From positions 24,999 to 88,998 of the forward strand of contig NZ_JABKKJ010000011.1 of NCBI RefSeq assembly GCF_013166515.1: a stretch of DNA of 64,000 nucleotides. Direction: 5' to 3'. Both the position numbers and the translations under genes were made by a program. Positions 1-10,450 of the stretch are shown here, piece after piece (position 1 is the first letter of the stretch; each line of letters starts with the position of its first letter). The notes beneath the pieces were generated by a model that saw only the letters and a list, made by a program, of their open reading frames with translations, made no database searches and was not told where the DNA came from. The DNA is from Xylanibacter caecicola (GTDB lineage: Bacteria; Bacteroidota; Bacteroidia; Bacteroidales; Bacteroidaceae).

Positions 1-145
1 TGATAAGCGATATTATCAGTGAACATATGACTATTATTGTTTTTGTGTACCATGCGCGACCTTTGTACAGATTTTTGTACCATGACCATAGACCGGCAAT
101 TTTTCTGCGGCATAGTTCTGCTGCCACCTTTACTTTCTCAAACAT
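1..145 (-). CDS. Partial CDS, probable class A penicillin-binding protein (N-terminus only)
   Basis: A reading frame opens with ATG at 145 and runs off the left edge of the window, so only 48 codons are visible. The visible part has a basic, aromatic-rich cytoplasmic segment (WSWYKNLYKGRAWYTK) followed by the start of a hydrophobic helix (TIIVICSLIISLI). This resembles the N-terminal anchor of Bacteroidales PBP1A-type transglycosylase/transpeptidases, which build peptidoglycan at the outer face of the inner membrane. It is co-directional with miaA, 63 bases upstream. The assignment rests on the short anchor pattern alone; no catalytic domain is in view. Another membrane-anchored protein is possible. 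Confidence 0.55.
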   Translation of the reverse strand, partial: MFEKVKVAAELCRRKIAGLWSWYKNLYKGRAWYTKTIIVICSLIISLI

Positions 146-208
146 AATGTATGATATTGTTTTATGTTTCTTTGAATAATAGATTTACAAAAGTAATAAA
201 AAACTTAT

Positions 209-1117
209 CTATTGTAACTTACTTTCAATATAATTTATGATTTCTTCAAAGTTATCGGGATGAAACCATGCTGTTTTTTCATCTCTTTTGAACCATGTAA
301 GCTGTTTCCTGCAATACCTGCGTGTATTGCATTGTATCCTGAATACGGCTTCATCGAGCTTACAGTTACCTGCAAAAAACTCGAACAGTTCTTTATAACC
401 AACTGTATTAAGCGAGTTTAGTCCTTTCATGGCATACACTTTTTGTGCCTCGTCCACCAATCCGCTGTTTATCATTTCAACAACACGTCTGTTGATACGG
501 TCATAAAGTTCGTCTCGCTCACGGTTAAGTCCTATCTTTATTATATTAAAAGGTCTTTTCTTTATTTTGTTCTTTCTGAATGAAGTATATGTCTTTCCGG
601 TCATGTGGCATATTTCGAGTGCATGGATAACACGTTTGGGATTGTTTTTATCCACTATATCGTAATATTCCGGATCCAATATCTCAAGTTCATGGCATAA
701 AGCGTCAAGTCCCTCTCGCTCATATCGTTCTTTCATTGTATTGCGTGTGACATCATCAACGGTAGGAATATCGTCTATACCATAGCATACGGCATCTATG
801 TACATCATGCTCCCGCCTGTCATTAGTGCTATGCCGTTGTGGTTGTCCGATGCGAAATGTTCACTTAGACATTTCATTACATCCATTTCAAACATGGCTG
901 CACTATAATAATCGTGTATGCTGAGCGTTCCGACAAAGAAGTGTCTAATCTTTTTCAGTTGGTCCTCCGTTGGTGCAGAGGTACCTATAGGCAGTTCCCT
1001 GAACAACTGTCTTGAATCAGCGTTTATGATAAATGTGTTGAAGTGTCTGGCTATATTGATGGAAAGCTCTGTCTTTCCGACTCCAGTGGGACCTGATATT
1101 ACGATAAGATTGTTCAT
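209..1117 (-). CDS. miaA: tRNA dimethylallyltransferase MiaA
   Basis: Transfers a dimethylallyl group to A37 of tRNAs that read UNN codons, giving i6A37. From the chosen start the protein has 302 residues, normal for MiaA. The P-loop GPTGVGKT lies at about residues 9-16, followed by the family DSRQ motif. The frame is open back to an ATG at 1189, but those extra codons lie in a strong hairpin between lpxA and miaA (1153-1196). The P-loop normally sits near the N-terminus, so the ATG at 1117 is preferred. The gene is the last complete member of the minus-strand lipid A block and may be partly uncoupled from lpxA by the hairpin. Confidence 0.95.
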   Translation of the reverse strand: MNNLIVISGPTGVGKTELSINIARHFNTFIINADSRQLFRELPIGTSAPTEDQLKKIRHFFVGTLSIHDYYSAAMFEMDVMKCLSEHFASDNHNGIALMTGGSMMYIDAVCYGIDDIPTVDDVTRNTMKERYEREGLDALCHELEILDPEYYDIVDKNNPKRVIHALEICHMTGKTYTSFRKNKIKKRPFNIIKIGLNRERDELYDRINRRVVEMINSGLVDEAQKVYAMKGLNSLNTVGYKELFEFFAGNCKLDEAVFRIQCNTRRYCRKQLTWFKRDEKTAWFHPDNFEEIINYIESKLQ

Positions 1118-1152
1118 GTTGTTCTTGTCTTTTGTCGTCTGAGGGGTAAAAG

Positions 1153-1196
1153 TTAGTGCTTGGTGTTTCTTTTTGTTGAAACGCACCAAGCACTAA
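1153..1196 (-). terminator. Hairpin between lpxA and miaA (terminator or attenuator)
   Basis: Perfect 13-bp arms, TTAGTGCTTGGTG at 1153-1165 and its complement at 1184-1196, with an additional inner TTTC/GAAA pairing. On the minus strand a short CTTTT run follows. It sits directly after the lpxA stop and before the miaA start at 1117. Confidence 0.7.
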
Positions 1197-1221
1197 ATAT
1201 CATTATTGTAATGTATGGTTC

Positions 1222-1992
1222 TTATCTAATGATGCCTCGTTGAGAAGACGTGATAAAATCTATTATGTAGTCAATTTCCTTGCATTTCGGCAGTTTCTCC
1301 TGTATCTCCTTTATAGCCTCCGACTTAAGTCCTTTTGAATATATCAGGCGATATGCGTTGTGTATATTTTCTATTGTATCGTTGCTGAAACCTCTGCGAC
1401 GCAGACCTACAAGGTTTAGACCGAAGTATCTTGCCGGTTCTTTGCCTACAATAATATAAGGTGGTATGTCCTGACTGAATTTGCAACCTCCTTGTATCAT
1501 CACATAGCTGCCTATGTGACAGAACTGGTGACAAAGTACATTGGCACTGATAACTGCGCAATCGTCAACAATAACCTCACCTGCAAACTTTGTCGAGTTG
1601 CCTATGATTGTTTGGTTGCCGATAATGCAGTCGTGTGCAATATGTACACATTCCATGAGAAGATTGTTGCTTCCCACCTTTGTTGTTCCGCGAGATGCCG
1701 TTCCACGTGATATTGTCACGTTTTCACGTATGCTGTTGTTGTCACCGATTTCACATGTAGTATGCTCGCCTTTAAACTTTAAATCCTGTGGTTTGGTGCT
1801 TATGCTTGCACCAGGAAATATTTCGTTGTTGTTTCCTATTCGTGCGCCCACATGAACTGTCACGCTATTCTGGAAAGTATTGTTGTCACCAATAACCGTA
1901 TCCTTGTCAATAAAACAGAAAGGACCGATAATATTGTTGTCCCCAAGTTTTGCCTCCGGATGAACGTATGCTAATGGACTTATCTGATTCAT
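1222..1992 (-). CDS. lpxA: Acyl-ACP--UDP-N-acetylglucosamine O-acyltransferase LpxA
   Basis: Catalyses the first step of lipid A synthesis, 3-O-acylation of UDP-GlcNAc from a hydroxyacyl-ACP, in the cytoplasm. The 256 residues match the usual length. The N-terminal two-thirds is a left-handed beta-helix with hexapeptide periodicity (IGDNN, IGNNN, VGSNN). The HIAHDC segment at residues 117-122 carries the conserved pair corresponding to E. coli His122 and His125, so His120 is the expected catalytic base. The C-terminal part is helical. The gene follows lpxC-fabZ by 33 bases and lpxD lies next upstream, so three early lipid A steps are encoded together. Confidence 0.97.
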   Translation of the reverse strand: MNQISPLAYVHPEAKLGDNNIIGPFCFIDKDTVIGDNNTFQNSVTVHVGARIGNNNEIFPGASISTKPQDLKFKGEHTTCEIGDNNSIRENVTISRGTASRGTTKVGSNNLLMECVHIAHDCIIGNQTIIGNSTKFAGEVIVDDCAVISANVLCHQFCHIGSYVMIQGGCKFSQDIPPYIIVGKEPARYFGLNLVGLRRRGFSNDTIENIHNAYRLIYSKGLKSEAIKEIQEKLPKCKEIDYIIDFITSSQRGIIR

Positions 1993-2025
1993 AATGGTTA
2001 TATAATGATTAAAGCAATTTTGCTG

Positions 2026-3411
2026 TTATTTGTTTTTTACAATCTGTGCGGTGAATGTTGCTTCCGATACCACTTTATCTCCTACAAATACATATCCTTT
2101 CATTGATGATACACCGTGGCGTACCGGGGCAAGCAAATCTACTTTGAATATCAGTGTATCGCCAGGAACAACTTTGTGCCTGAATTTTACATCGTCTATC
2201 TTCATGAAATAAGTAGACCAGCGCTCAGGTTCCTCCAATGTGTTCAGTACCAACAGACCGCCACATTGTGCCATCGCTTCTATTTGCAATACACCGGGCA
2301 TTACAGGTTCTTGAGGGAAATGCCCTACGAAATAAGGCTCATTGCTCGTTACATTCTTTACACCAACAATGCTGCTTGCTCCAATTTCAATAACTTTGTC
2401 CACCAATTGCATGGGATATCGGTGGGGGAGAAGTTCCCGAATGCGGTTAACATCCATTATCGGTGTGTCGCAACAATTATATATAGGAGCCTGTATCTCA
2501 TGTTTGCGTATCTCTTTTCTCATGAGACGTGCAAATTTGTTATTTATAGTGTGTCCCGGTCGTGTGGCTATGATACGTCCTTTTATAGGTTTGCCTATTA
2601 GAGCCATATCGCCAATGAGGTCAAGAAGCTTATGACGTGTACACTCATTCTCCCATACCAATGGCTTATGTTGGATATATCCTAATTTTGTAGCATCCAT
2701 GTGAGGCACCTCAAGCAGATCAGCCAGTTGGTCAAGACGTTCCTGGGTGGTTTGGCGTTCGTATATAACGATAGCATTGTCCATGTCTCCTCCCTTTATA
2801 AGGTTGGCGTTCAGCAACGGTTCTATATCACGTACAAATACAAATGTGCGTGCCGGTGCTATTTCTGTAGGAAATTCTTCAATTTTATCGAGTGTGGCAA
2901 ACTGGCTGTTGATAAACTTGGACTGGAACGAGCACATCACAGTCAAGCTGAATTCTTCATCCGGAAGAATTGTTATACACGAACCGGTCTCTTCATCCTT
3001 AACTTCAATCTTGTGACGTATCACATAGAAATCTTTGGGAGAGTTTAGTTCTTCTATTCCAATTTCATTTATTTTTTCAATATATGGTGCAGCCGAACCG
3101 TCCAAAATAGGAAATTCCGGTCCGTTTACCTGTATAAGACAGTTGTCTATACCTAATGCGTAAAGGGCTGCGAGCCCGTGCTCTACGGTCGAAACTCTTA
3201 TATCTCCTTTTCCAAGAACGGTTCCACGTTGTGTATCAATTACGTTTTCAGCTATGGCATCGATTACAGGTTGTCCCTCAATGTCTATTCTTTGGATTTT
3301 ATATCCGGTGTTTTCCTTTGCGGGATTGAATGTGACGGTAAGGCTTAATCCTGTATGAAGTCCTTTTCCACAAAGGGCAAAACTACCTTTTAGTGTATTT
3401 TGCTTTAGCAT
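2026..3411 (-). CDS. lpxC-fabZ: Bifunctional LpxC deacetylase / FabZ hydroxyacyl-ACP dehydratase
   Basis: One 461-residue chain carries two enzymes. Residues 1 to about 310 are LpxC, the zinc deacetylase that commits UDP-3-O-acyl-GlcNAc to lipid A; probable zinc ligands are His78 (VEHG), His260 and Asp264 (HKLLDLIGD), with His286 in the RPGHT motif. Residues from about 318 to the end are a FabZ hotdog dehydratase with LLPHRYPM at 327-334 and the active-site stretch HFPQEPVMPG (His364), with Glu378 downstream. This fusion is known in Bacteroidota; both activities draw on the same hydroxyacyl-ACP pool. The gene sits 12 bases after lpxD and 33 before lpxA, consistent with one transcript. Confidence 0.96.
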   Translation of the reverse strand: MLKQNTLKGSFALCGKGLHTGLSLTVTFNPAKENTGYKIQRIDIEGQPVIDAIAENVIDTQRGTVLGKGDIRVSTVEHGLAALYALGIDNCLIQVNGPEFPILDGSAAPYIEKINEIGIEELNSPKDFYVIRHKIEVKDEETGSCITILPDEEFSLTVMCSFQSKFINSQFATLDKIEEFPTEIAPARTFVFVRDIEPLLNANLIKGGDMDNAIVIYERQTTQERLDQLADLLEVPHMDATKLGYIQHKPLVWENECTRHKLLDLIGDMALIGKPIKGRIIATRPGHTINNKFARLMRKEIRKHEIQAPIYNCCDTPIMDVNRIRELLPHRYPMQLVDKVIEIGASSIVGVKNVTSNEPYFVGHFPQEPVMPGVLQIEAMAQCGGLLVLNTLEEPERWSTYFMKIDDVKFRHKVVPGDTLIFKVDLLAPVRHGVSSMKGYVFVGDKVVSEATFTAQIVKNK

Positions 3412-3423
3412 GCTTTCGTTATT

Positions 3424-4464
3424 TTATTGTTTATGCAATTCTTTTAATTGTTCCACTTCTTTCTGAAGGGCATTGATTTGTCTGTATAAGTCAGGAAGTT
3501 TGCGGAATATTGCCTGTGACTTGAAATACTGTTTGGGTTCCATAGGGGGAGTGCCTATAAGCGTCTGGTTATCTTTCAAACTCCCGGGAACACCGGATTG
3601 TGCTCCAAGAAACACTTTGTCACCTATACTGCTGTGACCGGCTATGCCTACTTGTCCGCCAAACATGCACCATGCACCTACCTTTGAGCTTCCAGCCACA
3701 CCTACTTGGGCAGACATAACTGTGTTTTCACCGATGTCTGTGTTGTGGGCAATCTGTACAAGATTGTCAAGTTTTACACCCTTTCTCAGATAAGTGCTTC
3801 CCATTGTTGAACGGTCAACACATGTATTTGCACCGATTTCAACATTGTCTTCAATTGTTACAATACCTATTTGTGGTATCTTATCATAACCTTCCGTATT
3901 AGGGGCAAAGCCAAAACCGTCGGCACCTATTACAGAGCCAGAATGTATTGTAACATTATTCCCAATGCGGCAATTATGATATATTGTTACATTGGGATAT
4001 ATATTGCAGTTGCAGCCCAACTTGGTGTTGTCTTCTATCGTTGCATGAGGATGTATTCTACACCCGTCGCCTATTTCAACGTTGTCTCCGATGTAGGCAA
4101 ATGCACCTATATAACAATCTTTTCCGATATTCGCTGTTGACGAAACAAAAGCCAGAGAATCAATACCTGTTTTCTTTGGTTTCATCGACTCATACAGTTG
4201 TAGCAACTTGGCAATGGCTTCGTATGCACTTTTTACACGTATAAGCGTGGCGCTTACAGGTCTGTCAAGTTTCACACTCTCGTCTATAAGTACAATGCTG
4301 GATTTTGTTTCGTAAATAAAATGTGTGTATTTAGGATTGGATAAGAAAGAAATGGCTCCCGGCTTGCTCTCTTCTATTTTGGCAAAAGTATTTACCGAAG
4401 CATTCTCATTACCCTCTATACTGCCTTGAACAAACTCTGAAATTTGTTTCGCTGTGAATTCCAT
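3424..4464 (-). CDS. lpxD: UDP-3-O-(3-hydroxyacyl)glucosamine N-acyltransferase LpxD
   Basis: Adds the second (N-linked) hydroxyacyl chain after LpxC. The protein has 346 residues from [11 protein letters not shown]. An N-terminal uridine-binding domain (about 1-95) is followed by a long left-handed beta-helix of hexapeptide repeats (about 100-320). [10 protein letters not shown] holds the expected catalytic His240, and the C-terminal helix ends with [14 protein letters not shown]. The frame extends 13 codons upstream to 4503, but those residues ([13 protein letters not shown]) look unlike LpxD, so ATG 4464 is preferred. It is 12 bases upstream of lpxC-fabZ and follows the HD-domain gene closely. 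Confidence 0.96.
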   Translation of the reverse strand: MEFTAKQISEFVQGSIEGNENASVNTFAKIEESKPGAISFLSNPKYTHFIYETKSSIVLIDESVKLDRPVSATLIRVKSAYEAIAKLLQLYESMKPKKTGIDSLAFVSSTANIGKDCYIGAFAYIGDNVEIGDGCRIHPHATIEDNTKLGCNCNIYPNVTIYHNCRIGNNVTIHSGSVIGADGFGFAPNTEGYDKIPQIGIVTIEDNVEIGANTCVDRSTMGSTYLRKGVKLDNLVQIAHNTDIGENTVMSAQVGVAGSSKVGAWCMFGGQVGIAGHSSIGDKVFLGAQSGVPGSLKDNQTLIGTPPMEPKQYFKSQAIFRKLPDLYRQINALQKEVEQLKELHKQ

Positions 4465-4510
4465 ATATACAAAATATCTTAATTTATTTTGCAAATATAA
4501 CAATTTTTAT

Positions 4511-5731
4511 TTAGAAGCGCTTATAACAAAGGTAATATTTGCGATTTTTTTTGGAAAGCAATACAATGTCGAGTATGTCCGAAGCTTCGGATATATCCTT
4601 GATTGTACCGTCTTTGTACAGTATGGATATGTGGTCGTCATTAAAATCATACATATCTTTCTGTATGAAATCAATGCTCATGAAATAGCATGTTTCTTCT
4701 TTTGTTATATTGTATCTGTCCGATAAACTTTTCCGTATGTTTTCAATATATTCTTCATCAAATGGTTTATCGCTTACTTCTACCTTGAACAAATTACGGT
4801 TTATTATGTCTGATGCCAGTATGGAGAGAATATTGTCATTGTTTTCCGTCCATTCTTTAAGTGCGCTCCAAATGTCAGTGTCGTCCAAAAGTGTATAGTA
4901 ATACAAAGCTTTGCTGTCACATTTGAACAACTCGGCGTTGACATCGTTTGACAGGAAATATTTCAAGCATGGTGGAGCAAATACTTCATGTCCGTTTCTT
5001 ACAAGTCCTTTAGCCCTGTTCAGAACGTTCAGCAACATCTTTTCACTTGCAACGGTTGTTTTGTGCAAGTAAACCTGCCAATACATAAGACGCCTTGATA
5101 TAAGATAGTTTTCTATGGAATATATCCCTTTATAGTCTACAACAAGTCTGTCGTTGGCAACATTAAGCATTTTTATTATCCTTGCACTGCCTATGTTTCC
5201 TTCTGTCAGACCGGTAAAGAAACAGTCACGTCTGAGATAGTCCAGCCTGTCCATATCCAGTTGGCTGCTTATCAACTGATGAAGAAATCTTTTTGGATAT
5301 TCGTTCTTGAATATTTTCAGTGCAAGCGTCAGTGCACCTTTCATCTCCCTGTTCATCTGCTCCATCATAATCAGTGAGATGTCTTCGTGACTGATACCGT
5401 TTATCAGTGTGTTTTCCAACACATGCGAGAAAGGTCCGTGACCGATGTCGTGCATCAATATAGCTGCCTCGACGGCTTCCGCCTCGCTGTCGAATATGAA
5501 TACCCCTTTATTGGTAAGCGAATTTATCGCTTCACTCATGAGATGGAATGAGCCGATGGAGTGTAAAAAACGAGCATGTTGGGCCGACGGGTATACTATC
5601 GACGTCAGACCCAACTGTTTAATGCGAGTAAGTCTTTGCATCCACGGGTGCTTGATGATGTCAAGCAGTGGACCGCGCGGAATTTTTATGAATCCGAAAA
5701 CCGGGTCGTTTATTATTTTTTCGTCATTCAT
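4511..5731 (-). CDS. HD-domain phosphohydrolase (dNTPase-like)
   Basis: A 406-residue cytoplasmic protein of the HD superfamily. His57 and the HD pair in [12 protein letters not shown] (His94, Asp95) give the metal-binding pattern of the dGTPase/SAMHD1-like branch, and the opening ([23 protein letters not shown]) matches proteins often labelled HD family hydrolase or deoxyguanosinetriphosphate triphosphohydrolase-like. The C-terminal 150 residues show no recognised domain. The start overlaps the pyrF stop by four bases, suggesting translational coupling. Substrate is not deducible from sequence. Confidence 0.88.
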   Translation of the reverse strand: MNDEKIINDPVFGFIKIPRGPLLDIIKHPWMQRLTRIKQLGLTSIVYPSAQHARFLHSIGSFHLMSEAINSLTNKGVFIFDSEAEAVEAAILMHDIGHGPFSHVLENTLINGISHEDISLIMMEQMNREMKGALTLALKIFKNEYPKRFLHQLISSQLDMDRLDYLRRDCFFTGLTEGNIGSARIIKMLNVANDRLVVDYKGIYSIENYLISRRLMYWQVYLHKTTVASEKMLLNVLNRAKGLVRNGHEVFAPPCLKYFLSNDVNAELFKCDSKALYYYTLLDDTDIWSALKEWTENNDNILSILASDIINRNLFKVEVSDKPFDEEYIENIRKSLSDRYNITKEETCYFMSIDFIQKDMYDFNDDHISILYKDGTIKDISEASDILDIVLLSKKNRKYYLCYKRF

Positions 5732-6552
5732 TTAATCTTTTCCAGTTCAACAGCCATTTCTTCCTGCAGTTCTTTTGCCTTTGTGGCAGCTGTTTCTGCA
5801 AAATCCTTACCGTTGCTTGCATATATTATTCCGCGGCTGCTGTTTACCAAAAGTCCGCATTCATTGTTCATTCCATACTTGCAAACCTCTTGCAGGCTCC
5901 CTCCTTGGGCGCCGACTCCTGGAACAAGAAGAAAATGATGGGGGACATGGGTGCGTATATTTTCAAACATACTACCTTGAGTTGCACCTACCACATACAT
6001 CATATTATCTTCGTTTCCCCATTCCTGTGACTTTTCAAGAACTTTTTCAAACAAGCGTTTCCCGTTCTTGTCTTCGGTCATTTGAAAGTCATTAGAACCT
6101 TTATTGCTTGTCAGTGCGAGCAGTATAACCCATTTGTCCTCATACTCAAGAAACGGCTTGACGCTGTCTTCACCCATATACGGGGCAACGGTAAGCGCGT
6201 CTATGTCATATTCCTCAAAGAACGTGCGTGCATACATCTTTGAAGTATTTCCAATGTCTCCGCGCTTTGCATCAGCGATGATGAAATGTTCCGGATATTC
6301 TTTTTTCAGATATTCAACTGTTTGTTCAAAAGCAATAAGCCCCTTCACACCGAGACTTTCGTAAAAAGCCAGATTGGGTTTGTAAGCAACACAATAAGGA
6401 GCCGTGGCGTCTATTATGGCTTTGTTGAAGTCGAATATGGGATTTTCCGACTCTTTTAGGTGTTCTGGTATTTTCTTTATGTCCGTATCAAGACCTACAC
6501 AAAGAAAACTTTTCTTTGCAAATATCTGTTTTATTAATTGTTCCTTGTTCAT
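5728..6552 (-). CDS. pyrF: Orotidine 5'-phosphate decarboxylase (type 2 PyrF)
   Basis: Converts OMP to UMP, the last step of de novo pyrimidine synthesis. The 274 residues fit the longer type 2 PyrF subfamily. Visible motifs are VGLDTD near residue 19, KPNLAFYES at about 58-66, and the catalytic DAKRGDIGN at 94-102 with the Asp-Lys-Asp set (D94, K96, D99). VPGVGAQGG near residue 210 belongs to the phosphate-binding part of the TIM barrel. The gene lies 9 bases after prfA and overlaps the HD-domain gene by an ATGA junction. Confidence 0.96.
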   Translation of the reverse strand: MNKEQLIKQIFAKKSFLCVGLDTDIKKIPEHLKESENPIFDFNKAIIDATAPYCVAYKPNLAFYESLGVKGLIAFEQTVEYLKKEYPEHFIIADAKRGDIGNTSKMYARTFFEEYDIDALTVAPYMGEDSVKPFLEYEDKWVILLALTSNKGSNDFQMTEDKNGKRLFEKVLEKSQEWGNEDNMMYVVGATQGSMFENIRTHVPHHFLLVPGVGAQGGSLQEVCKYGMNNECGLLVNSSRGIIYASNGKDFAETAATKAKELQEEMAVELEKIK

Positions 6553-6561
6553 GTCTTTTGT

Positions 6562-7674
6562 TTATAATTCGTTCTCTTTCATCTTTTCTGCGTTCTCGGC
6601 AACGGTAAGTGCATCTATCATTTCCTGTATATTGCCGGAAAGAAATCCGGTAAGATCGTGTGTCGTAAATCCGATGCGATGGTCGGTGACGCGTCCTTGT
6701 GGGAAATTATATGTACGTATCTTGGCAGAGCGGTCGCCTGTGGATACAAGGCTTTTTCTGCGGTTTGCTATATCGTCCACATACTTCTGATGTTCTCTGT
6801 CATATATAAATGTACGTAGGCGTGATAATGCACGTTCCTTATTCTTGGGCTGGTCACGTGTTTCCGTACATTCTATAAGGATCTCTTCCGTCTCTCCGGT
6901 GTTGGGATTTTTCCACGGATATCGTAGACGTACACCCGATTCCACTTTATTGACATTCTGTCCTCCAGCTCCTGAACTTCTGAATGTATCCCATTTGATG
7001 TCTCCTTCATTGATGTTAACCTCGAATTTATCTGCTTCAGGCAATACGGCAACAGTAGCAGCAGATGTGTGCATGCGTCCTTGTGTCTCTGTTGCAGGTA
7101 CACGCTGGACACGGTGGACTCCCGATTCGTATTTCAATGTGCCGTAGACATTGTCTCCACTTACGGCAAAATCAATCTCCTTAAAACCTCCTACAGCACC
7201 TTCACTCACGCTTGTAACACTGAGACTCCAGCCTTTGCTGTCACAATACTTCTTGTACATTTGGAATAAATCTCCTGCAAACAATGCCGCTTCATCACCG
7301 CCTGTCCCGGCTCGTACTTCCATTTGTACATTTTTTGCATCTTCCGGATCTTTCGGAACCAATGCAATCTTTATTTCTTCTTCAATTTTTGGCTGAAGGG
7401 CTTCATTGGTCTGAAGTTCCTCTCTTGCCATTTCTTTAAGGTCTGCATCGGTTTCATTTGCAATAATGTCCTTTGCCTCTTTTATGGAATTGATACACGC
7501 TATATAACGTTTGCGTGCATCCATAATTCCTCCAAGTTCCTTGTATTCGCGTGTCAGTTTGACATATCGTTCCTGATCTGCGATTACATCGGGGTCTGTT
7601 ATAAGAGTGGAAACTTCTTCAAATCTCGATTCTAATCCTTCAAGTTTCTCAAGTATATTGTTTTGTTCAGCCAT
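6562..7674 (-). CDS. prfA: Peptide chain release factor 1
   Basis: RF1 recognises UAA and UAG and triggers peptide release. At 370 residues it has the full class-I domain set. The stop-codon reading tripeptide PAT lies at 193-195 (RVPATETQGR), and the universally conserved GGQ is at 237-239 (SGAGGQNVNKVES). The N-terminal helical domain spans about 1-110. The gene is packed 6 bases after purM and 9 before pyrF. No frameshift signal of the RF2 type is present, as expected for RF1. Confidence 0.98.
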   Translation of the reverse strand: MAEQNNILEKLEGLESRFEEVSTLITDPDVIADQERYVKLTREYKELGGIMDARKRYIACINSIKEAKDIIANETDADLKEMAREELQTNEALQPKIEEEIKIALVPKDPEDAKNVQMEVRAGTGGDEAALFAGDLFQMYKKYCDSKGWSLSVTSVSEGAVGGFKEIDFAVSGDNVYGTLKYESGVHRVQRVPATETQGRMHTSAATVAVLPEADKFEVNINEGDIKWDTFRSSGAGGQNVNKVESGVRLRYPWKNPNTGETEEILIECTETRDQPKNKERALSRLRTFIYDREHQKYVDDIANRRKSLVSTGDRSAKIRTYNFPQGRVTDHRIGFTTHDLTGFLSGNIQEMIDALTVAENAEKMKENEL

Positions 7675-7680
7675 ATATTA

Positions 7681-8850
7681 TTAATAGTTGAATTCTCCAA
7701 ATTCTGATTTGATTGTAAGCGAACGTGCGCCTTCCGTTACGTGTCCTATGATTTGGGCATCGATGTTGAAACTCTTGCTTATTGATATAATCTTGTCTGC
7801 AATGTCTTTGCTGACGTATATTTCCATTCGGTGCCCCATGTTGAATACCTGATACATCTCTTTCCAGTCGGTTTTGCTCTCTTCCTGGATTATCTTAAAC
7901 AACGGCGGGACAGGGAACATGTTGTCTTTTATTACGCGACAGTTCTCGCCGACAAAATGTAACACTTTTGTCTGTGCGCCTCCCGTACAATGTACCATGC
8001 CGTGTATTTCCGGTCTGAACTCATCCAGCATCTTCTTTATTACAGGAGCAAATGTACGTGTCGGTGACAAAACAAGTTTTCCGGCGTCAATGTCCAGATC
8101 TTCAATGCTTTCCGTAAGTGTCTTTTTCCCGCTGTATACCAGTTCTTCAGGTACGGCATGGTCAAAGCTTTCCGGATATTTCTTGGCAAGATATTTGGAG
8201 AATACATCATGGCGGGCACTTGTCAAACCGTTGCTACCCATACCACCGTTGTATTGTTTCTCGTATGTAGCCTGTCCTGTGGACGACAATCCCACTATCA
8301 CATCTCCCGGTCTTATATTGGCATTGTCTATCACATCGCTGCGTTTCATACGGCATGTCACCGTAGAGTCTACGATTATTGTACGTACAAGGTCGCCTAC
8401 ATCTGCTGTTTCGCCTCCTGTAGGATATATGCCTATTCCCATTTCACGCATTTCTGACAGCAACTCGTCTGTTCCGTTTATAATGGCTGTGATAACTTCG
8501 CCCGGAATTAACATCTTGTTTCGTCCTATTGTACTTGACACAAGAATATTGTCAACAGCTCCAACACATAGAAGGTCGTCGGTGTTCATTACAATCGCAT
8601 CCTGAGCGATGCCTTTCCATATATCCAGATTCCCCGTTTCTTTCCAGTACATGTATGCAAGACTTGACTTTGTTCCGGCTCCGTCGGCATGCATTATGTT
8701 GCAGTATTCGGGATCTCCACCCAATATATCCGGTATGATTTTGCAGAAAGCCTGTGGAAAAATACCTTTGTCTATATTTTTGATTGCATTGTGTACGTCT
8801 TCTTTTGCTGCAGAGACGCCACGTAACATATAACGATTTGATGAATCCAT
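7681..8850 (-). CDS. purM: Phosphoribosylformylglycinamidine cyclo-ligase (AIR synthase, PurM family)
   Basis: Expected to close the imidazole ring in purine synthesis (FGAM to AIR, using ATP). The 389-residue protein shows AIR-synthase features: HADGAGTKSSLAY at about 54-66, an acidic NTDDLLCVGA nucleotide/metal segment near 89, and PTGGETADVGD near 143. It is longer than E. coli PurM (345 residues) and belongs to the divergent form common in Bacteroidota, often labelled AIR synthase-related. Another purine gene, purC, lies in the same gene string. Function is inferred from the family. Confidence 0.85.
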   Translation of the reverse strand: MDSSNRYMLRGVSAAKEDVHNAIKNIDKGIFPQAFCKIIPDILGGDPEYCNIMHADGAGTKSSLAYMYWKETGNLDIWKGIAQDAIVMNTDDLLCVGAVDNILVSSTIGRNKMLIPGEVITAIINGTDELLSEMREMGIGIYPTGGETADVGDLVRTIIVDSTVTCRMKRSDVIDNANIRPGDVIVGLSSTGQATYEKQYNGGMGSNGLTSARHDVFSKYLAKKYPESFDHAVPEELVYSGKKTLTESIEDLDIDAGKLVLSPTRTFAPVIKKMLDEFRPEIHGMVHCTGGAQTKVLHFVGENCRVIKDNMFPVPPLFKIIQEESKTDWKEMYQVFNMGHRMEIYVSKDIADKIISISKSFNIDAQIIGHVTEGARSLTIKSEFGEFNY

Positions 8851-8890
8851 GTTTATGTGAGTTTTATTTTATCCGTATTATGTAGGTCTT

Positions 8891-9637
8891 TTATTCCTGC
8901 CCGTTCCAAAAATCCCAACTGGCAAATGCCTGAAGCAATAGCATTTCCAATCCGTTCTTAACTGTGGCACCTTGTTTCTCTCCCTTTTGCATGAACAGTG
9001 TTTGATCCGGATTATAGATAAGGTCGTATAGAATGTTTTTCTCATTCATTGCCTCATACGGAAGTTGCGGACATTCGTCTATGTGCGGGAACATTCCACA
9101 TGGCGTGCAGTTTATTATGACATTATACTCGCTTATGACATCCGGTGTTATTTTGTTATATTGTATTGTGCCGGGACGTTCATACCGACTTACGAATACT
9201 GTCTCAAGTCCGAGTGAACGCAGACCGTAGTCTACGGCTTTCGATGCACCTCCCGTACCAAGTATCAGAGCCTTCTTATGGTAATCTTTTAACAGCGGTT
9301 CCATGCTTTTTGTAAACCCTATGACGTCACTGTTATAACCTTTCAGCAGTGTTTCGTTTCCGTTTTGTTCAACACGTATCACGTTTACTGCACCTATTGC
9401 TCTTGCTTCCGGACTTACAGAATCCAAATAACTTATTACTTTCTGCTTGTAAGGAATAGTCACATTCAGCCCTTTTAATTCAGGATTTGATGCAATTATT
9501 TCCGGCAATGTTTCAATAGCCGGAATCTCAAAGTTTATATATTGGGCATCTATCTTTTCGCTGTTGAATTTCTCATTGAAGAAACTCCTGGAAAAAGAGT
9601 GTTCAAGAGGAAATCCGATAAGTCCGTATTTATCCAT
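8891..9637 (-). CDS. aroE: Shikimate dehydrogenase
   Basis: Reduces 3-dehydroshikimate to shikimate with NADPH in the chorismate pathway. From ATG 9637 the product is 248 residues (MDKYGLIGFPLEHSFS...), slightly short for AroE but normal in Bacteroidota. The substrate-binding SFS and NVTIPYK motifs and the Rossmann motif LGTGGASKAV are present. The frame opens further upstream to 9658, but that start would overlap the ubiE stop and add residues before the conserved YGLIG opening. Chorismate from this pathway feeds the menaquinone operon at 33.5-39.8 kb; aroB lies at 40 kb. Confidence 0.94.
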   Translation of the reverse strand: MDKYGLIGFPLEHSFSRSFFNEKFNSEKIDAQYINFEIPAIETLPEIIASNPELKGLNVTIPYKQKVISYLDSVSPEARAIGAVNVIRVEQNGNETLLKGYNSDVIGFTKSMEPLLKDYHKKALILGTGGASKAVDYGLRSLGLETVFVSRYERPGTIQYNKITPDVISEYNVIINCTPCGMFPHIDECPQLPYEAMNEKNILYDLIYNPDQTLFMQKGEKQGATVKNGLEMLLLQAFASWDFWNGQE

Positions 9638-9644
9638 GATTTTA

Positions 9645-10379
9645 TCATTTAGTTGCAATATAACATGTACATATTCCGCAAGTCAGACGTTTGAATCTTA
9701 CATGCGAAAATCCTGCTTTTTCCAATATACCTACCATTCTTTCGCCTTGTGGAAATGCCTCAATCGTTTCCGTGAGATATTTGTATGCGGATGTATCTTT
9801 AGAGACCAGCTTTCCATATATGGGTAATATTGTGTGAGAGTAAACCTTGAAAAGTTGTTTCATCGGGAACTTTAAAGGTTGGCTCAGCTCGACAATGCTG
9901 AGACATCCGCCTTTTTTCAGAACCCTGCACATTTCCTTCAGACCGTTGTCAAGATCCTGAAAGTTCCTTATACCGAATGCTACAGTTATGGCATCGAAAC
10001 TGTTTCCGGCAAACGACATACGCATGCAGTCTTCTTTTTTGAAGGATATAATATTGTCAAGTCCGGCTTCTTCAACCTTTTTCCTTCCGATATTCATCAT
10101 CCCCTCCGATATGTCCACTCCCGTTATACGTTCCGGATGCAACATGCGTGCAGCCAATATGGCAAAGTCTCCTGTGCCTGTAGCTATATCCAATATTGAT
10201 TTTGGACCGAATGCCTTCAGCTGTTTTATTGCATAATTTCTCCACCCTTTGTCTATCCCCCATGACAGACGATGGTTCAGCATATCGTATGAATGGGCAA
10301 TGGAGTCAAACATCTTTTCAACCTGCTTGCCCTTTTCCTGCCCGTTTCCGTATGGTGTGATGCTTTCTTGTCTGTACAT
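9645..10379 (-). CDS. ubiE: Demethylmenaquinone methyltransferase (UbiE/MenG)
   Basis: SAM-dependent C-methyltransferase for the last step of menaquinone synthesis. The 244-residue protein has the UbiE opening ([13 protein letters not shown]...[10 protein letters not shown]) and the SAM motif [19 protein letters not shown] and VLKKGG are further UbiE-family signatures. It is not in the menaquinone operon of this window but lies about 23 kb away, next to aroE. With no ubiquinone genes visible, the menaquinone role (MenG) is the better reading. Confidence 0.95.
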   Translation of the reverse strand: MYRQESITPYGNGQEKGKQVEKMFDSIAHSYDMLNHRLSWGIDKGWRNYAIKQLKAFGPKSILDIATGTGDFAILAARMLHPERITGVDISEGMMNIGRKKVEEAGLDNIISFKKEDCMRMSFAGNSFDAITVAFGIRNFQDLDNGLKEMCRVLKKGGCLSIVELSQPLKFPMKQLFKVYSHTILPIYGKLVSKDTSAYKYLTETIEAFPQGERMVGILEKAGFSHVRFKRLTCGICTCYIATK

Positions 10380-10450
10380 TCCTGATGCCGTTATATATTA
10401 TATATAATAAGGTGTGGCGTTATGCGGAGTGAAGACCATCGCTTTTCCGG

